Assembly: GCF_003546865.1 (NCBI RefSeq)
Contig: NZ_CP023434.1
Location: 1,736,001-1,800,000 of the forward strand
Direction of reading: 5' to 3'
Length of the DNA stretch: 64,000 nucleotides
Source of the DNA: Suicoccus acidiformans
GTDB lineage: Bacteria > Bacillota > Bacilli > Lactobacillales > Aerococcaceae
Below are positions 46,345-53,300 of this stretch, in pieces; the stretch's first letter is position 1, and every line of letters starts with the position of its first letter. The notes under the pieces were generated by a model. It did no database searches. It was not told the DNA's origin and saw only the letters and a program-made list of their open reading frames with translations. Made by a program: the position numbers and the translations under genes.

Positions 46345-47508
46345 TTAATTAGATGACTCTTCAGACTCTTCGGTTTCTTCAGATGCTTCAGTTTCTTCCG
46401 CTGAGTCAGCTGAAGTGTCCTTAGCTGATTCGGAAGATGCAATTTCGCTTGTAATTTCAATTATATCAAACTTGCCTTCTGTCGCAGCATCAACTAAAAG
46501 AGTAGCATATTCAATGAATAGTTCAGAAAGCTCTTCATAGCCTTCAATGACTTCAATCTTACTTGGATCTTGTGTTTCAATTAAAGCTTCACTTAATAGA
46601 ACCACTGCATCTTCTTTCGTTGCAGGAATTTCTTCTGAAGATGCTTCTTCGCTAGTAGACTCTTCAGATTCCTCTGCACTTTCAGCACTCTCTTCTGATT
46701 CTTCTGATTCTTCTGACGTTGAAGCTTCACTTTCCTCAGATGCTTCTACAGACTCATCTTCTGATTCAGCCGATCCAGACACCGATTCAACCGTCACAAA
46801 CTCAAACTCAGATTTAGTAATTCTCCCGTCTTCAACGGTAATTGCAAAATCAATTGAATCTACGTCCTCACTTGCTTCTGCTATTAAGGCGTAATCTCCA
46901 TCAACCAATACGGTTTCTACGCCCTCTGCTTCAGATGAAGCTTCACTTACTTGAGAACTTTCATCAGATTCTTCAGAACTCTCCTCACTTGCTTCTTCAT
47001 CAGATTCTGATGCTTCACTTTCCTCCGAGACATCATCTGCTGTTACAAGGACAACTTCTTTAGATGAGGAATCAGACTCTTCAGATGCCTCTTCACTCTC
47101 CTCTTCAGAAGAGGTTTCACTTTCAGCACTTTCTTCTGATACTTCCTCGCTCTCTTCTTCTGAAGCTTCGCTCAATTCACTGTCCTTTGCAGATTCTTCG
47201 CTATCATCTGCGACTGCTTCCGCATCTTCTGAGACAGATTCAGACACTTCAGATGCCTCTTCTTCAAGTGATGAGGACACCTCAGAAGCTTTTTCTTCAA
47301 TTTCTTCTGACGCTTGGGAAGCATCTTCTTCGACAGAAACTGAATCTACTTCTGAATCAACTGATTCGTCAACCGACTCAACAATCGACTCCGCTGCAGA
47401 TTCTGCAGATTCTGTTTGCTCACCATCTGAGCTACAAGCTGCCAATAAGAATACAGACCCTAGCAACAAGGAACCTTTCAATAGTTTACGCTTCATAGAC
47501 ATCATCAT
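46345..47508 (-). CDS. Ser/Glu-rich lipoprotein with a split, FMN-binding-like domain
   Basis: 387 aa. Signal peptide ending in LLAAC, with Cys25 as lipid attachment site. Residues 26-195 are almost entirely Ser, Glu, Ala, Asp and Val. Residues 202-242 (VDGDYALIAEASEDVDSIDF then VEDGRITKSEFEF) resemble the first half of FMN-binding lipoprotein domains, and 295-352 (EALIETQDPSKIEVIEGYEEL then FIEYATLLVDAATEGK) resemble the second half, but the flavin-accepting Ser/Thr-Gly-Ala-Thr motif is replaced by IEGYEEL. A 50-residue Ser/Glu insert (243-293) splits the halves, and another Ser/Glu tail ends the protein. The start could be any of the clustered ATGs (47508, 47505, 47502 or 47496) behind AAAGGAG. 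Confidence 0.75.
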   Translation of the reverse strand: MMMSMKRKLLKGSLLLGSVFLLAACSSDGEQTESAESAAESIVESVDESVDSEVDSVSVEEDASQASEEIEEKASEVSSSLEEEASEVSESVSEDAEAVADDSEESAKDSELSEASEEESEEVSEESAESETSSEEESEEASEESDSSSKEVVLVTADDVSEESEASESDEEASEESSEESDESSQVSEASSEAEGVETVLVDGDYALIAEASEDVDSIDFAITVEDGRITKSEFEFVTVESVSGSAESEDESVEASEESEASTSEESEESEESAESAEESEESTSEEASSEEIPATKEDAVVLLSEALIETQDPSKIEVIEGYEELSELFIEYATLLVDAATEGKFDIIEITSEIASSESAKDTSADSAEETEASEETEESEESSN

Positions 47509-47593
47509 TCTCCTTTAATCAAAAGTTCACTTTTAACAGATTATGACTTCAGTTTATAATATTCTTCTTAACTTGTCTAGCATAATGCCATAT

Positions 47594-47628
47594 AAAAACT
47601 CTCCTGGAGCTTAGTCCGAGGAGAGTGA
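47594..47628 (-). terminator. Terminator of prsA
   Basis: ACTCTCCT and AGGAGAGT pair across 13 bases; on the - strand TTTTTATA follows. It lies 15 bases beyond the prsA stop. Confidence 0.8.
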
Positions 47629-47642
47629 CTCATCTTCTAATT

Positions 47643-48680
47643 TTATTCAGCAGATTCTTTCGCTGCCTCTTCTGCTACTTCTTCAGCAGAAGCATCTTCC
47701 GCTGGTGCTTCTTCCGCTGGTGCTTCTTCCGAAGCTGACTCATCTTCACCAGAAGTATCAGCTGGACTTTCGACTGATTCAGGCATCTTAGCAATTTCTA
47801 ATAAATCGTTGACAGCACCCTTCAAGTCTTCATCGTTAATTTCAACACCTGTTTGTTCGATTAAATCACCGATGATACTGTATGAGAACTGAGCATCTGC
47901 TAATTTAGAGTTCACATATTGCTGTTCAACCTCTTCACGAACTTCTTCTAAAGGTTTCTTCTCACCATTATTGATGACTTTAATAACATGATAGCCATAT
48001 TGCGATTTAACTGGTTCTTGAGTTATCTCACCATTGGCAGTAGCCTTAACCGCTTCTTCAAATTCAGCGACCATCTGACCACTGACAAAAGGTGTTAAAA
48101 GTCCACCATTCTCCGCTGTCGAATCCTTAGAAACTTCTTTAGCCACAGCGTCAAACTCTTCTCCGCCTTTAACGCGCTCAAGCGCGGCATTCGCTTCTTC
48201 TTCAGTCTCTGTTAGAATATGTTGGGCTTCCATGGTTGGTTCATAACCATTTTCGTAGAAGTCTTGGATAGCTTCATCAGATTTATCAATCCCCTTCTCA
48301 ATAACTTCTTGGAACATATTATTGATGAATAATTGATATGTGTACTTTTCAATCGAGCCAAGCTGTTGATAATCAAGTAATTGTTGGAAGGTTTCTTCAC
48401 CACCCGCTTCTTCTATTTGTTGAGCCACTGCATCGTCGGCTGCCTTTCTAGAAGCTTCAACGTCGTCTACATTCTGCATTAACACTTGTTCAAGAATCAT
48501 CGTTCTTAGCGTTATTTCACCAGATAAATTCTTCATAGCTTGATAGAATTCATCTTGTGTGATTTGTTCTTCACCAACAGTCGCAATCACATTATCGTTT
48601 GCGTATACCGGTGCAGTTGTAGCCAGTACACCAGTAAAAGCCAGTGCAACTGACGTTGTCTTAAGTAGGGTTTTCTTCAT
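47643..48680 (-). CDS. prsA: Foldase PrsA, peptidyl-prolyl isomerase
   Basis: 345 aa. Signal peptide with a PVYA-ND cleavage site (signal peptidase I type) near residue 28; there is no cysteine lipobox although PrsA is normally a lipoprotein. SurA-like N-domain, then a parvulin domain (AQHILTETEEEANAALERVKGG near 152-173, YGYHVIKVINNGEKKPLEEV near 224-243) and the C-terminal helical part. The last 45 residues are a Glu/Ala/Ser tail with repeated EEAPA units. Folds exported proteins outside the membrane. A TTGACA box at 48746-48751 on the - strand may be its -35. Confidence 0.92.
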   Translation of the reverse strand: MKKTLLKTTSVALAFTGVLATTAPVYANDNVIATVGEEQITQDEFYQAMKNLSGEITLRTMILEQVLMQNVDDVEASRKAADDAVAQQIEEAGGEETFQQLLDYQQLGSIEKYTYQLFINNMFQEVIEKGIDKSDEAIQDFYENGYEPTMEAQHILTETEEEANAALERVKGGEEFDAVAKEVSKDSTAENGGLLTPFVSGQMVAEFEEAVKATANGEITQEPVKSQYGYHVIKVINNGEKKPLEEVREEVEQQYVNSKLADAQFSYSIIGDLIEQTGVEINDEDLKGAVNDLLEIAKMPESVESPADTSGEDESASEEAPAEEAPAEDASAEEVAEEAAKESAE

Positions 48681-48770
48681 GAGAGTAATTATCTCCTATC
48701 TATAGTTTGTTATAAATATAATATATCACAAATGGTAAGGCTCTGTGTCAAATTTACAAAAAAGACACAA

Positions 48771-49127
48771 TTATTCCTTACTTTCTTGAAAGCTTGCTTG
48801 GGCCTCTTTCAAATGCTCTGTTAGAACTTCCGTTTGATCTTTGACACGACGAATTCGTGGTTCTGCCTCTTCATTGAAATGCTTTAAGGACATCCGCACA
48901 CCATCACTAGCCTCTTTAAAACTTTGACTACCTTCTGACGCCAATTTCTGGACAGCTAAAGATAAATTATCCACTTTATAACGGACATCATTCACATCAT
49001 CCGTCGTTTGGTCAATAAAGGCTTTGAAATTCTCACGCGTCTGTGAGCCTTTGCGAGGCGCGTTCAATAGACCAATCAGTCCCCCAATCGCTGCCCCCCA
49101 AAATAAACCTTTGACAAATTGTGCCAT
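48771..49127 (-). CDS. ytxH: YtxH domain-containing protein
   Basis: 118 aa. One short glycine-rich membrane segment at residues 8-24 (LFWGAAIGGLIGLLNAPRKGSQ follows the family pattern with APRKG), then a helical region of coiled-coil character. YtxH proteins are general-stress-associated in Bacillus and of unknown activity. ATG at 49127 behind AGGAGG, 11 bases after the HIT gene stop, so cotranscribed with it; the same pair is common in Lactobacillales near prsA. Confidence 0.82.
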   Translation of the reverse strand: MAQFVKGLFWGAAIGGLIGLLNAPRKGSQTRENFKAFIDQTTDDVNDVRYKVDNLSLAVQKLASEGSQSFKEASDGVRMSLKHFNEEAEPRIRRVKDQTEVLTEHLKEAQASFQESKE

Positions 49128-49138
49128 TTCCTAACCTC

Positions 49139-49561
49139 CTATATTTCTGCAGCAATCCGCTGAGCTCGCTCTTGGAATGCTTCTTGTGTATAGCTTTCCT
49201 GATTATTTGCGAAACTTACCGCGAAACCTTCCTCTTTACTGTAACGTGGTATAATATGAATATGTGAGTGGAAAACCGTCTGATAGGCTACTTCACCGTT
49301 ATTGTTTAATACATTAATCCCTTTAGCTTCTGGATTGGCAGCAAGGATTGCCCGGCTAATCTTAGGTAAGCGACTAAAAACGTCGGCTGCTAAAGACTCA
49401 TCATATTCCATTAAGTTCTCAACATGCACCTTAGGCACCAGCAAAGTGTGTCCTTCGGTCGCCTGGGAAGTATCTAAGAAAGCATAAACTTTATCGTCTT
49501 CATAAACTTTGGCTGAAGGAATCTCACCTGCTACAATTTTACAAAAAATACAATCTGTCAT
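49139..49561 (-). CDS. hit: HIT family nucleotide-binding protein
   Basis: 140 aa. Zinc site CIFCKIVAGEIPSAKVYEDD at residues 4-23 and the histidine triad HSHIHIIPRY near 98-107 (His-x-His-x-His). Members hydrolyse nucleoside phosphoramidates or dinucleotides. ATG at 49561 behind GGAG. An extended -10 element TGGTATTCT sits upstream on the - strand. In Bacillus the homologue lies near prsA and the Ecs transporter. Confidence 0.93.
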   Translation of the reverse strand: MTDCIFCKIVAGEIPSAKVYEDDKVYAFLDTSQATEGHTLLVPKVHVENLMEYDESLAADVFSRLPKISRAILAANPEAKGINVLNNNGEVAYQTVFHSHIHIIPRYSKEEGFAVSFANNQESYTQEAFQERAQRIAAEI

Positions 49562-49700
49562 CTTGGTCCACTCCTTTAATCCTTTTCTTATTTAGAATAC
49601 CATATTTATGAGCAAAACGATAACAATATCCAAAGGAGAGGCTGTTTATTTATGAAGGCAAGAAGCTTTGGAAGCATTAAATACCTAGGAGGAATTGTAA

Positions 49701-50345
49701 ATGAAACACTTATTATTTATTGGCGATAGTATTACCGACGCTGGAAGACGTCCATATTTCGGTTGTGATTTAGGGCAAGGCTATGTCACAATGATTGCCC
49801 ACGAACTGTTTAACATTTACAGCGAACCAATCCAGATTACGAATCGAGGTATTGGCGGAGACCGTTTAGCGGATATGAAGCACCGTTGGCAACACCATGC
49901 ACTAGATCAACCTTATGATTTGATTTCTATTGCTATCGGTATCAATGATATATGGCACCGGCTTAGTGAAGGGTTGACAATGAATCAAAGTATACTTGAA
50001 CAATTCGAGATGAATTACCGTTCAATTCTCCAGCAAACCATAGATCATAGCCCTTCTACCCAGTTCGTCTTAATGGGCGTTTATGTCCTTCCCTACCCCG
50101 ATAAACGCCAAACATGGCTCCCTTATGTTCAAGAGATGAATCAGCGCATCCAAAACTTGGCTCATGAGTTTGCTGCACCTTATGTTGATTTACAAGCAGC
50201 AATGACTGAGGCTTATCACAAAGTACCTGTGGAAACACTGGTGGCAGCGGATGGTATCCATCCTAAAACATATGGCCAGCACATACTAGCTAATGCTTGG
50301 CTACATTCCGTTAATGTTAAAGATTTTATTAACATTCATAAATAA
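49701..50345 (+). CDS. SGNH/GDSL-family hydrolase
   Basis: 214 aa intracellular esterase-like protein, no signal peptide. Block I GDSITDAGR at residues 8-16 with Ser10, block II NRGIGGDR near 46-53, block III GINDIW near 76-81 and block V DGIHPKTYG near 186-194, giving the full Ser-Asp-His set. Substrate unknown; such enzymes can be acetylesterases on sugars or wall polymers. ATG at 49701, 8 bases after AGGAGG. A short overlapping frame (49652-49729) lies upstream with its own ribosome binding site. Confidence 0.88.
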   Translation: MKHLLFIGDSITDAGRRPYFGCDLGQGYVTMIAHELFNIYSEPIQITNRGIGGDRLADMKHRWQHHALDQPYDLISIAIGINDIWHRLSEGLTMNQSILEQFEMNYRSILQQTIDHSPSTQFVLMGVYVLPYPDKRQTWLPYVQEMNQRIQNLAHEFAAPYVDLQAAMTEAYHKVPVETLVAADGIHPKTYGQHILANAWLHSVNVKDFINIHK

Positions 50346-50429
50346 TTCATAATAACTTCCTCCTCTTCTCACCCCAATGGGAAACTCCTATGTTATAATG
50401 AGTAAGCAAAGCTTGGAAGGAGAATATAC

Positions 50430-51206
50430 ATGAACAGATACCTTATTCGCAGCCTAGCCTGCTTCTTGTGCCTAGGCCAACTCTTCCAGGGGATTCCGAG
50501 TGCCCATGCAGAAGAATCTCATACAAATAACCCGGAAGAATCTAGCGAAGTTTACTCACAAGAATCTATTGTTGAAGATCAAACAGAAACTTCTCTGGAT
50601 GACCATCAGGAAAGCGCGGAAGAAAATACAGAAACAAGACCAGAGCCCGCATTTTCTATTGCATCGAACAATTTCTTACCTTTTGTTCAATATATTAATT
50701 ATAAGTACCAGGGAGACGGAACTTATTTTGATTTCCAAAATATTATTATGGAGTATCCTCCAGATGCTAATGGAATCTTTCAAATCTCGGCCTTCTCCAA
50801 TGGCGAAGCGGTAGCCTACATTCTGCAAATTCGTAACACGGGACTATATGAACTAGCGTGTTATCATGATTATAATATCGTTGAAGATTTAAGGTATTCA
50901 CAAGAAGCCTCTAGCACAACCGAATCCTTAATTTTGCCAAGTCAGCTCACTGTGGGCTCTTCCTTCCAATCGGGTTATAATAACGAAAGATTGATTCGTA
51001 TTGAAGCCTATCTTGAACAAATTCAATTTGGCCAACAACTATATCAACAGGTAATGCAACTTGCAGAAGACCAGGCCGATGGGAGCCAAATTAATTACTA
51101 CCTTGCCCCTTCCTATGGCTTAATTATTGTTGAACGCGCCTATCCTGACGGAAGCAGTCAAATTCTAGCCCAACTAACTGAAACAGATGGTAATCTTATC
51201 CAATAG
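50430..51206 (+). CDS. Secreted protein of unknown function
   Basis: 258 aa. Signal peptide with likely cleavage after SAHA (residue 27), then an acidic Glu/Ser/Thr-rich linker (28-72), then a 185-residue domain rich in aromatic and beta-type segments, starting NNFLPFVQYINYKYQGDGTY-like (near 78-97). I do not recognise the domain. No cysteine anchor or LPxTG motif, so probably secreted or loosely wall-bound. ATG at 50430 with GGAAGGAG upstream. The next feature is the tRNA-Arg gene. Confidence 0.7.
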   Translation: MNRYLIRSLACFLCLGQLFQGIPSAHAEESHTNNPEESSEVYSQESIVEDQTETSLDDHQESAEENTETRPEPAFSIASNNFLPFVQYINYKYQGDGTYFDFQNIIMEYPPDANGIFQISAFSNGEAVAYILQIRNTGLYELACYHDYNIVEDLRYSQEASSTTESLILPSQLTVGSSFQSGYNNERLIRIEAYLEQIQFGQQLYQQVMQLAEDQADGSQINYYLAPSYGLIIVERAYPDGSSQILAQLTETDGNLIQ

Positions 51207-51230
51207 GACCATGCAATAAATAATTAAGCC

Positions 51231-51259
51231 TTGCTTTATATATGGAAAACTGGTATGAT
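51231..51259 (+). promoter_or_regulatory. Promoter of tRNA-Arg
   Basis: TTGCTT (51231-51236), 17-base spacer ending TGG (extended -10), TATGAT (51254-51259), 12 bases before the mature tRNA 5' end. Confidence 0.8.
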
Positions 51260-51270
51260 TTAGAAGTTGA

Positions 51271-51342
51271 GTCTCCGTAGTGTAATGGATATCACTCAAG
51301 ATTCCGGTTCTTGCGATGGGGGTTCGATTCCCTCCGGAGACG
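51271..51342 (+). tRNA. tRNA-Arg (anticodon CCG)
   Basis: 72 nt. Acceptor GTCTCCG pairs with CGGAGAC, discriminator G. Anticodon stem CAAGA/TCTTG encloses loop TTCCGGT, anticodon CCG (reads CGG). T arm GGGGG-TTCGATT-CCCTC has one G-T pair. D stem is short (GTG/CAC). CCA is not encoded. Preceded by its own promoter. Confidence 0.93.
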
Positions 51343-51796
51343 TACTTGACTTTTAAGTTTTCCAATGATGACTCAAGACATTGATGTTATCAGCTTTCTA
51401 GATTCTTCATAAAGGATAACGTTAAATTTTAAGCAAGCAAAACTTGAGAGTATTCATGAGGCTTTTCGAACAAAATACATAACCCATTCAGTTGGATATA
51501 AAAGCTCTGCTAATTCAGCAGGGCTATTTATTTGGGAATATATCTGCCTTATGCCTTCTCATAATATTATCCTTGAAGAGTTATGACTAGTAGTGCTCGT
51601 CTAAAGCTACAACTCATACTGAAGAGGCTAAATCCTTGTAATGATGTTTAGTATTGGTTCATAGAGTTGAGACAAGTAATTCTAAGGAAGCTTAGCTTTC
51701 ATTCATATGTTCCCACAAGTAACAGAACTTTACGCTAGAAAGATACCCCACCAGTCAAACTGTTCAGCATTGTATGACTGGCGGGGTATTATTGTA
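51343..51796. other. 454-bp region without a gene
   Basis: No reading frame with a plausible start. It contains a hairpin AGCTCTGCT-AATTC-AGCAGGGCT (about 51504-51526) flanked by A/T-rich runs that could end transcription from either side, and the terminator at 51743-51789. Otherwise I see nothing. Confidence 0.6.
51743..51789 (-). terminator. Terminator after the His-rich gene
   Basis: ATACCCCACCAGTCA and TGACTGGCGGGGTAT form a 15-bp stem with one A-C mismatch and a 17-base loop, 7 bases beyond the stop. The T run on the - strand is short (CTTTCT). Confidence 0.7.
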
Positions 51797-52327
51797 CTAT
51801 TCAATATAAGCACTTAATTCGGCCATCAGTTCAGGCACCTGTTGTTTCACGTAGGCTGCTTCCTCTTCAGTTAGTGTTTGGCCACTAGCATGCGCCTCCA
51901 GCTGTAAAATCGAATGAAGTAGACTTTCTAATTCAGCTTCTGTCACATCTTCTGGATGCTCGACCCAGTAGACAGCATCGATTAACGTCTCAGCATCGGG
52001 GAGTTCCTGAAGTTCAATACTAAACACCCCGTTATACCAAGTAAACGCTATGTAATCAGGAGCATCGATATCTGTTAGCATAAAGGACTGCTCACCATGC
52101 TGCACCTCAGCTCCACCAGTGAAAGCTGTTATCTTCCCTTCATGGAGCCAATCGCTATGCGTCAAGCTTGACCATATAGTTGGAACATCAGCTTGACTCA
52201 CCCCTTGGAAATTTAATTCAATGCCGTGATTAGCATGATAATCCTCTGCTTGAGCGTGGTGGTGGCCACAACCGCAATGCTCGTCATGGATATGATGATG
52301 TTCATGTTCGTGGATATGTTCTGTCAT
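51797..52327 (-). CDS. Histidine-rich protein of unknown function
   Basis: 176 aa. The first 34 residues contain 13 histidines and a CGC pair (HEHEHHHIHDEHCGCGHHH), a likely metal-binding segment. Residues 35-125 have strand-rich sequence with WLHEGKITAF, DAPDYIAFTWYNGVF and SIELQELPD, loosely like START/AHSA1 (SRPBCC) domains; this is a tentative match. A helical Glu/Leu-rich C-terminus follows. ATG at 52327 lies 8 bases after the yhaM stop, behind AGGAGG, so it belongs to the yhaO-yhaN-yhaM unit. Metal delivery or storage for the metal-dependent nucleases upstream is a guess. Confidence 0.65.
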   Translation of the reverse strand: MTEHIHEHEHHHIHDEHCGCGHHHAQAEDYHANHGIELNFQGVSQADVPTIWSSLTHSDWLHEGKITAFTGGAEVQHGEQSFMLTDIDAPDYIAFTWYNGVFSIELQELPDAETLIDAVYWVEHPEDVTEAELESLLHSILQLEAHASGQTLTEEEAAYVKQQVPELMAELSAYIE

Positions 52328-52335
52328 AATTCCTC

Positions 52336-53280
52336 CTATTTAAACGTAGGTTTATAATATTCACGGCGATCTAGGGGATAAATTTGCGCACTAAAGGAAC
52401 CCACTTCTGTGGTCTCTAAAGCATCACTAATCATGTTGATTTTAGCATCCAAATCGTCAATGAAATGAATGACTTCTGCTTCTAATATTTGTGGCAAAAT
52501 AGGGCTACCATATTCCTGCTTGCCATGATGCGCTAACACAACATGCTTTAATAGAATAATGGCTTCTGTTTCTGGATCGATGCCTATTTCCTGGCAAGCA
52601 CGATCAATCATCTCCGTCACAATAACGATATGTCCCATCATCTTCCCTTTAAGAGTGTACTCTGTTGAGATTGGTCCACTTAATTCAGTCGTCTTCCCAA
52701 CATCGTGGAGAAGAATCCCACCAATTAAGAGACTCGCATTCAAATGCGGGTAAATCTCCAACAGCCCCTTAGCAATCCGTACCATAGTTAACGTATGTAG
52801 GACTAGACCGCCTGCCAAGGCATGGTGGTTGCGTTTAGCCGCTGGGTAGGTATAGAAATCATCACCCACTTGGTGTAATATTTTGCGGACGACTCGGGAA
52901 ATATTCGGTTCTTTGATTAAGAAGAGCGCATCTTCCAATTCTTTCTCTAAATCTTCTTGCTTTACCTCGATATGTTCAACATACATGGTTGGATCATTCG
53001 GTTCCCCTTCTTCTGCTAAGCGCAGGCCTTCAATTTTAACTTGAGGACGTCCTTGATAGGTATCTCGGGTTCCTCTCAAGAAAGCCACCTTGCCAGCTTG
53101 AAAGGTGGCGACTTCCTTATCTGTCGCCGACCAATACATTCCGTCCATCGCCCCTGACGGATCTTGGAAACGAAAGGCAATAAAGGGATTACCATTTCTT
53201 GCAACCCGCACATCGGCTTGCTTAATGAGCACAAACATTCCAAATTCTTCCCCATGCTCTAAATCAAATAATTGTGTCAA
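52336..53280 (-). CDS. yhaM: 3'-5' exoribonuclease YhaM
   Basis: 314 aa. N-terminal OB-fold (residues 12-90, NGNPFIAFRFQDPSGAMDG) and an HD phosphohydrolase domain: HHALAGGLVLHTLTMVRIAK near 155-174 and LLHDVGKTTELSG near 190-202, with HHGKQEYGSP near 243-252. YhaM trims RNA and single-stranded DNA 3' ends with Mn2+ or Co2+. Start is TTG at 53280, behind GGAGG. 20 bases after the yhaN stop. Confidence 0.95.
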   Translation of the reverse strand: MTQLFDLEHGEEFGMFVLIKQADVRVARNGNPFIAFRFQDPSGAMDGMYWSATDKEVATFQAGKVAFLRGTRDTYQGRPQVKIEGLRLAEEGEPNDPTMYVEHIEVKQEDLEKELEDALFLIKEPNISRVVRKILHQVGDDFYTYPAAKRNHHALAGGLVLHTLTMVRIAKGLLEIYPHLNASLLIGGILLHDVGKTTELSGPISTEYTLKGKMMGHIVIVTEMIDRACQEIGIDPETEAIILLKHVVLAHHGKQEYGSPILPQILEAEVIHFIDDLDAKINMISDALETTEVGSFSAQIYPLDRREYYKPTFK

Positions 53281-53300
53281 CGTCTTTCCTCCTTAATTCC

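Noticed and set aside
46600-47400. Possible tandem DNA repeats in the lipoprotein gene
   Set aside because: The TCTTCA/GATTCT-like words recur because of Ser and Glu codons; no fixed unit or period is maintained, so I do not call a satellite or recombination array.
46547-47498. Long open frames on the + strand rich in Leu, His, Arg and Ser
   Set aside because: They are the mirror of the Ser/Glu-rich lipoprotein gene; its biased codons remove stops from the other strand. No ribosome binding site or family resemblance.
51343-51796. Possible integrated element next to the tRNA-Arg gene
   Set aside because: No integrase, no repeat of the tRNA 3' end and no phage genes nearby; only plain intergenic sequence follows.
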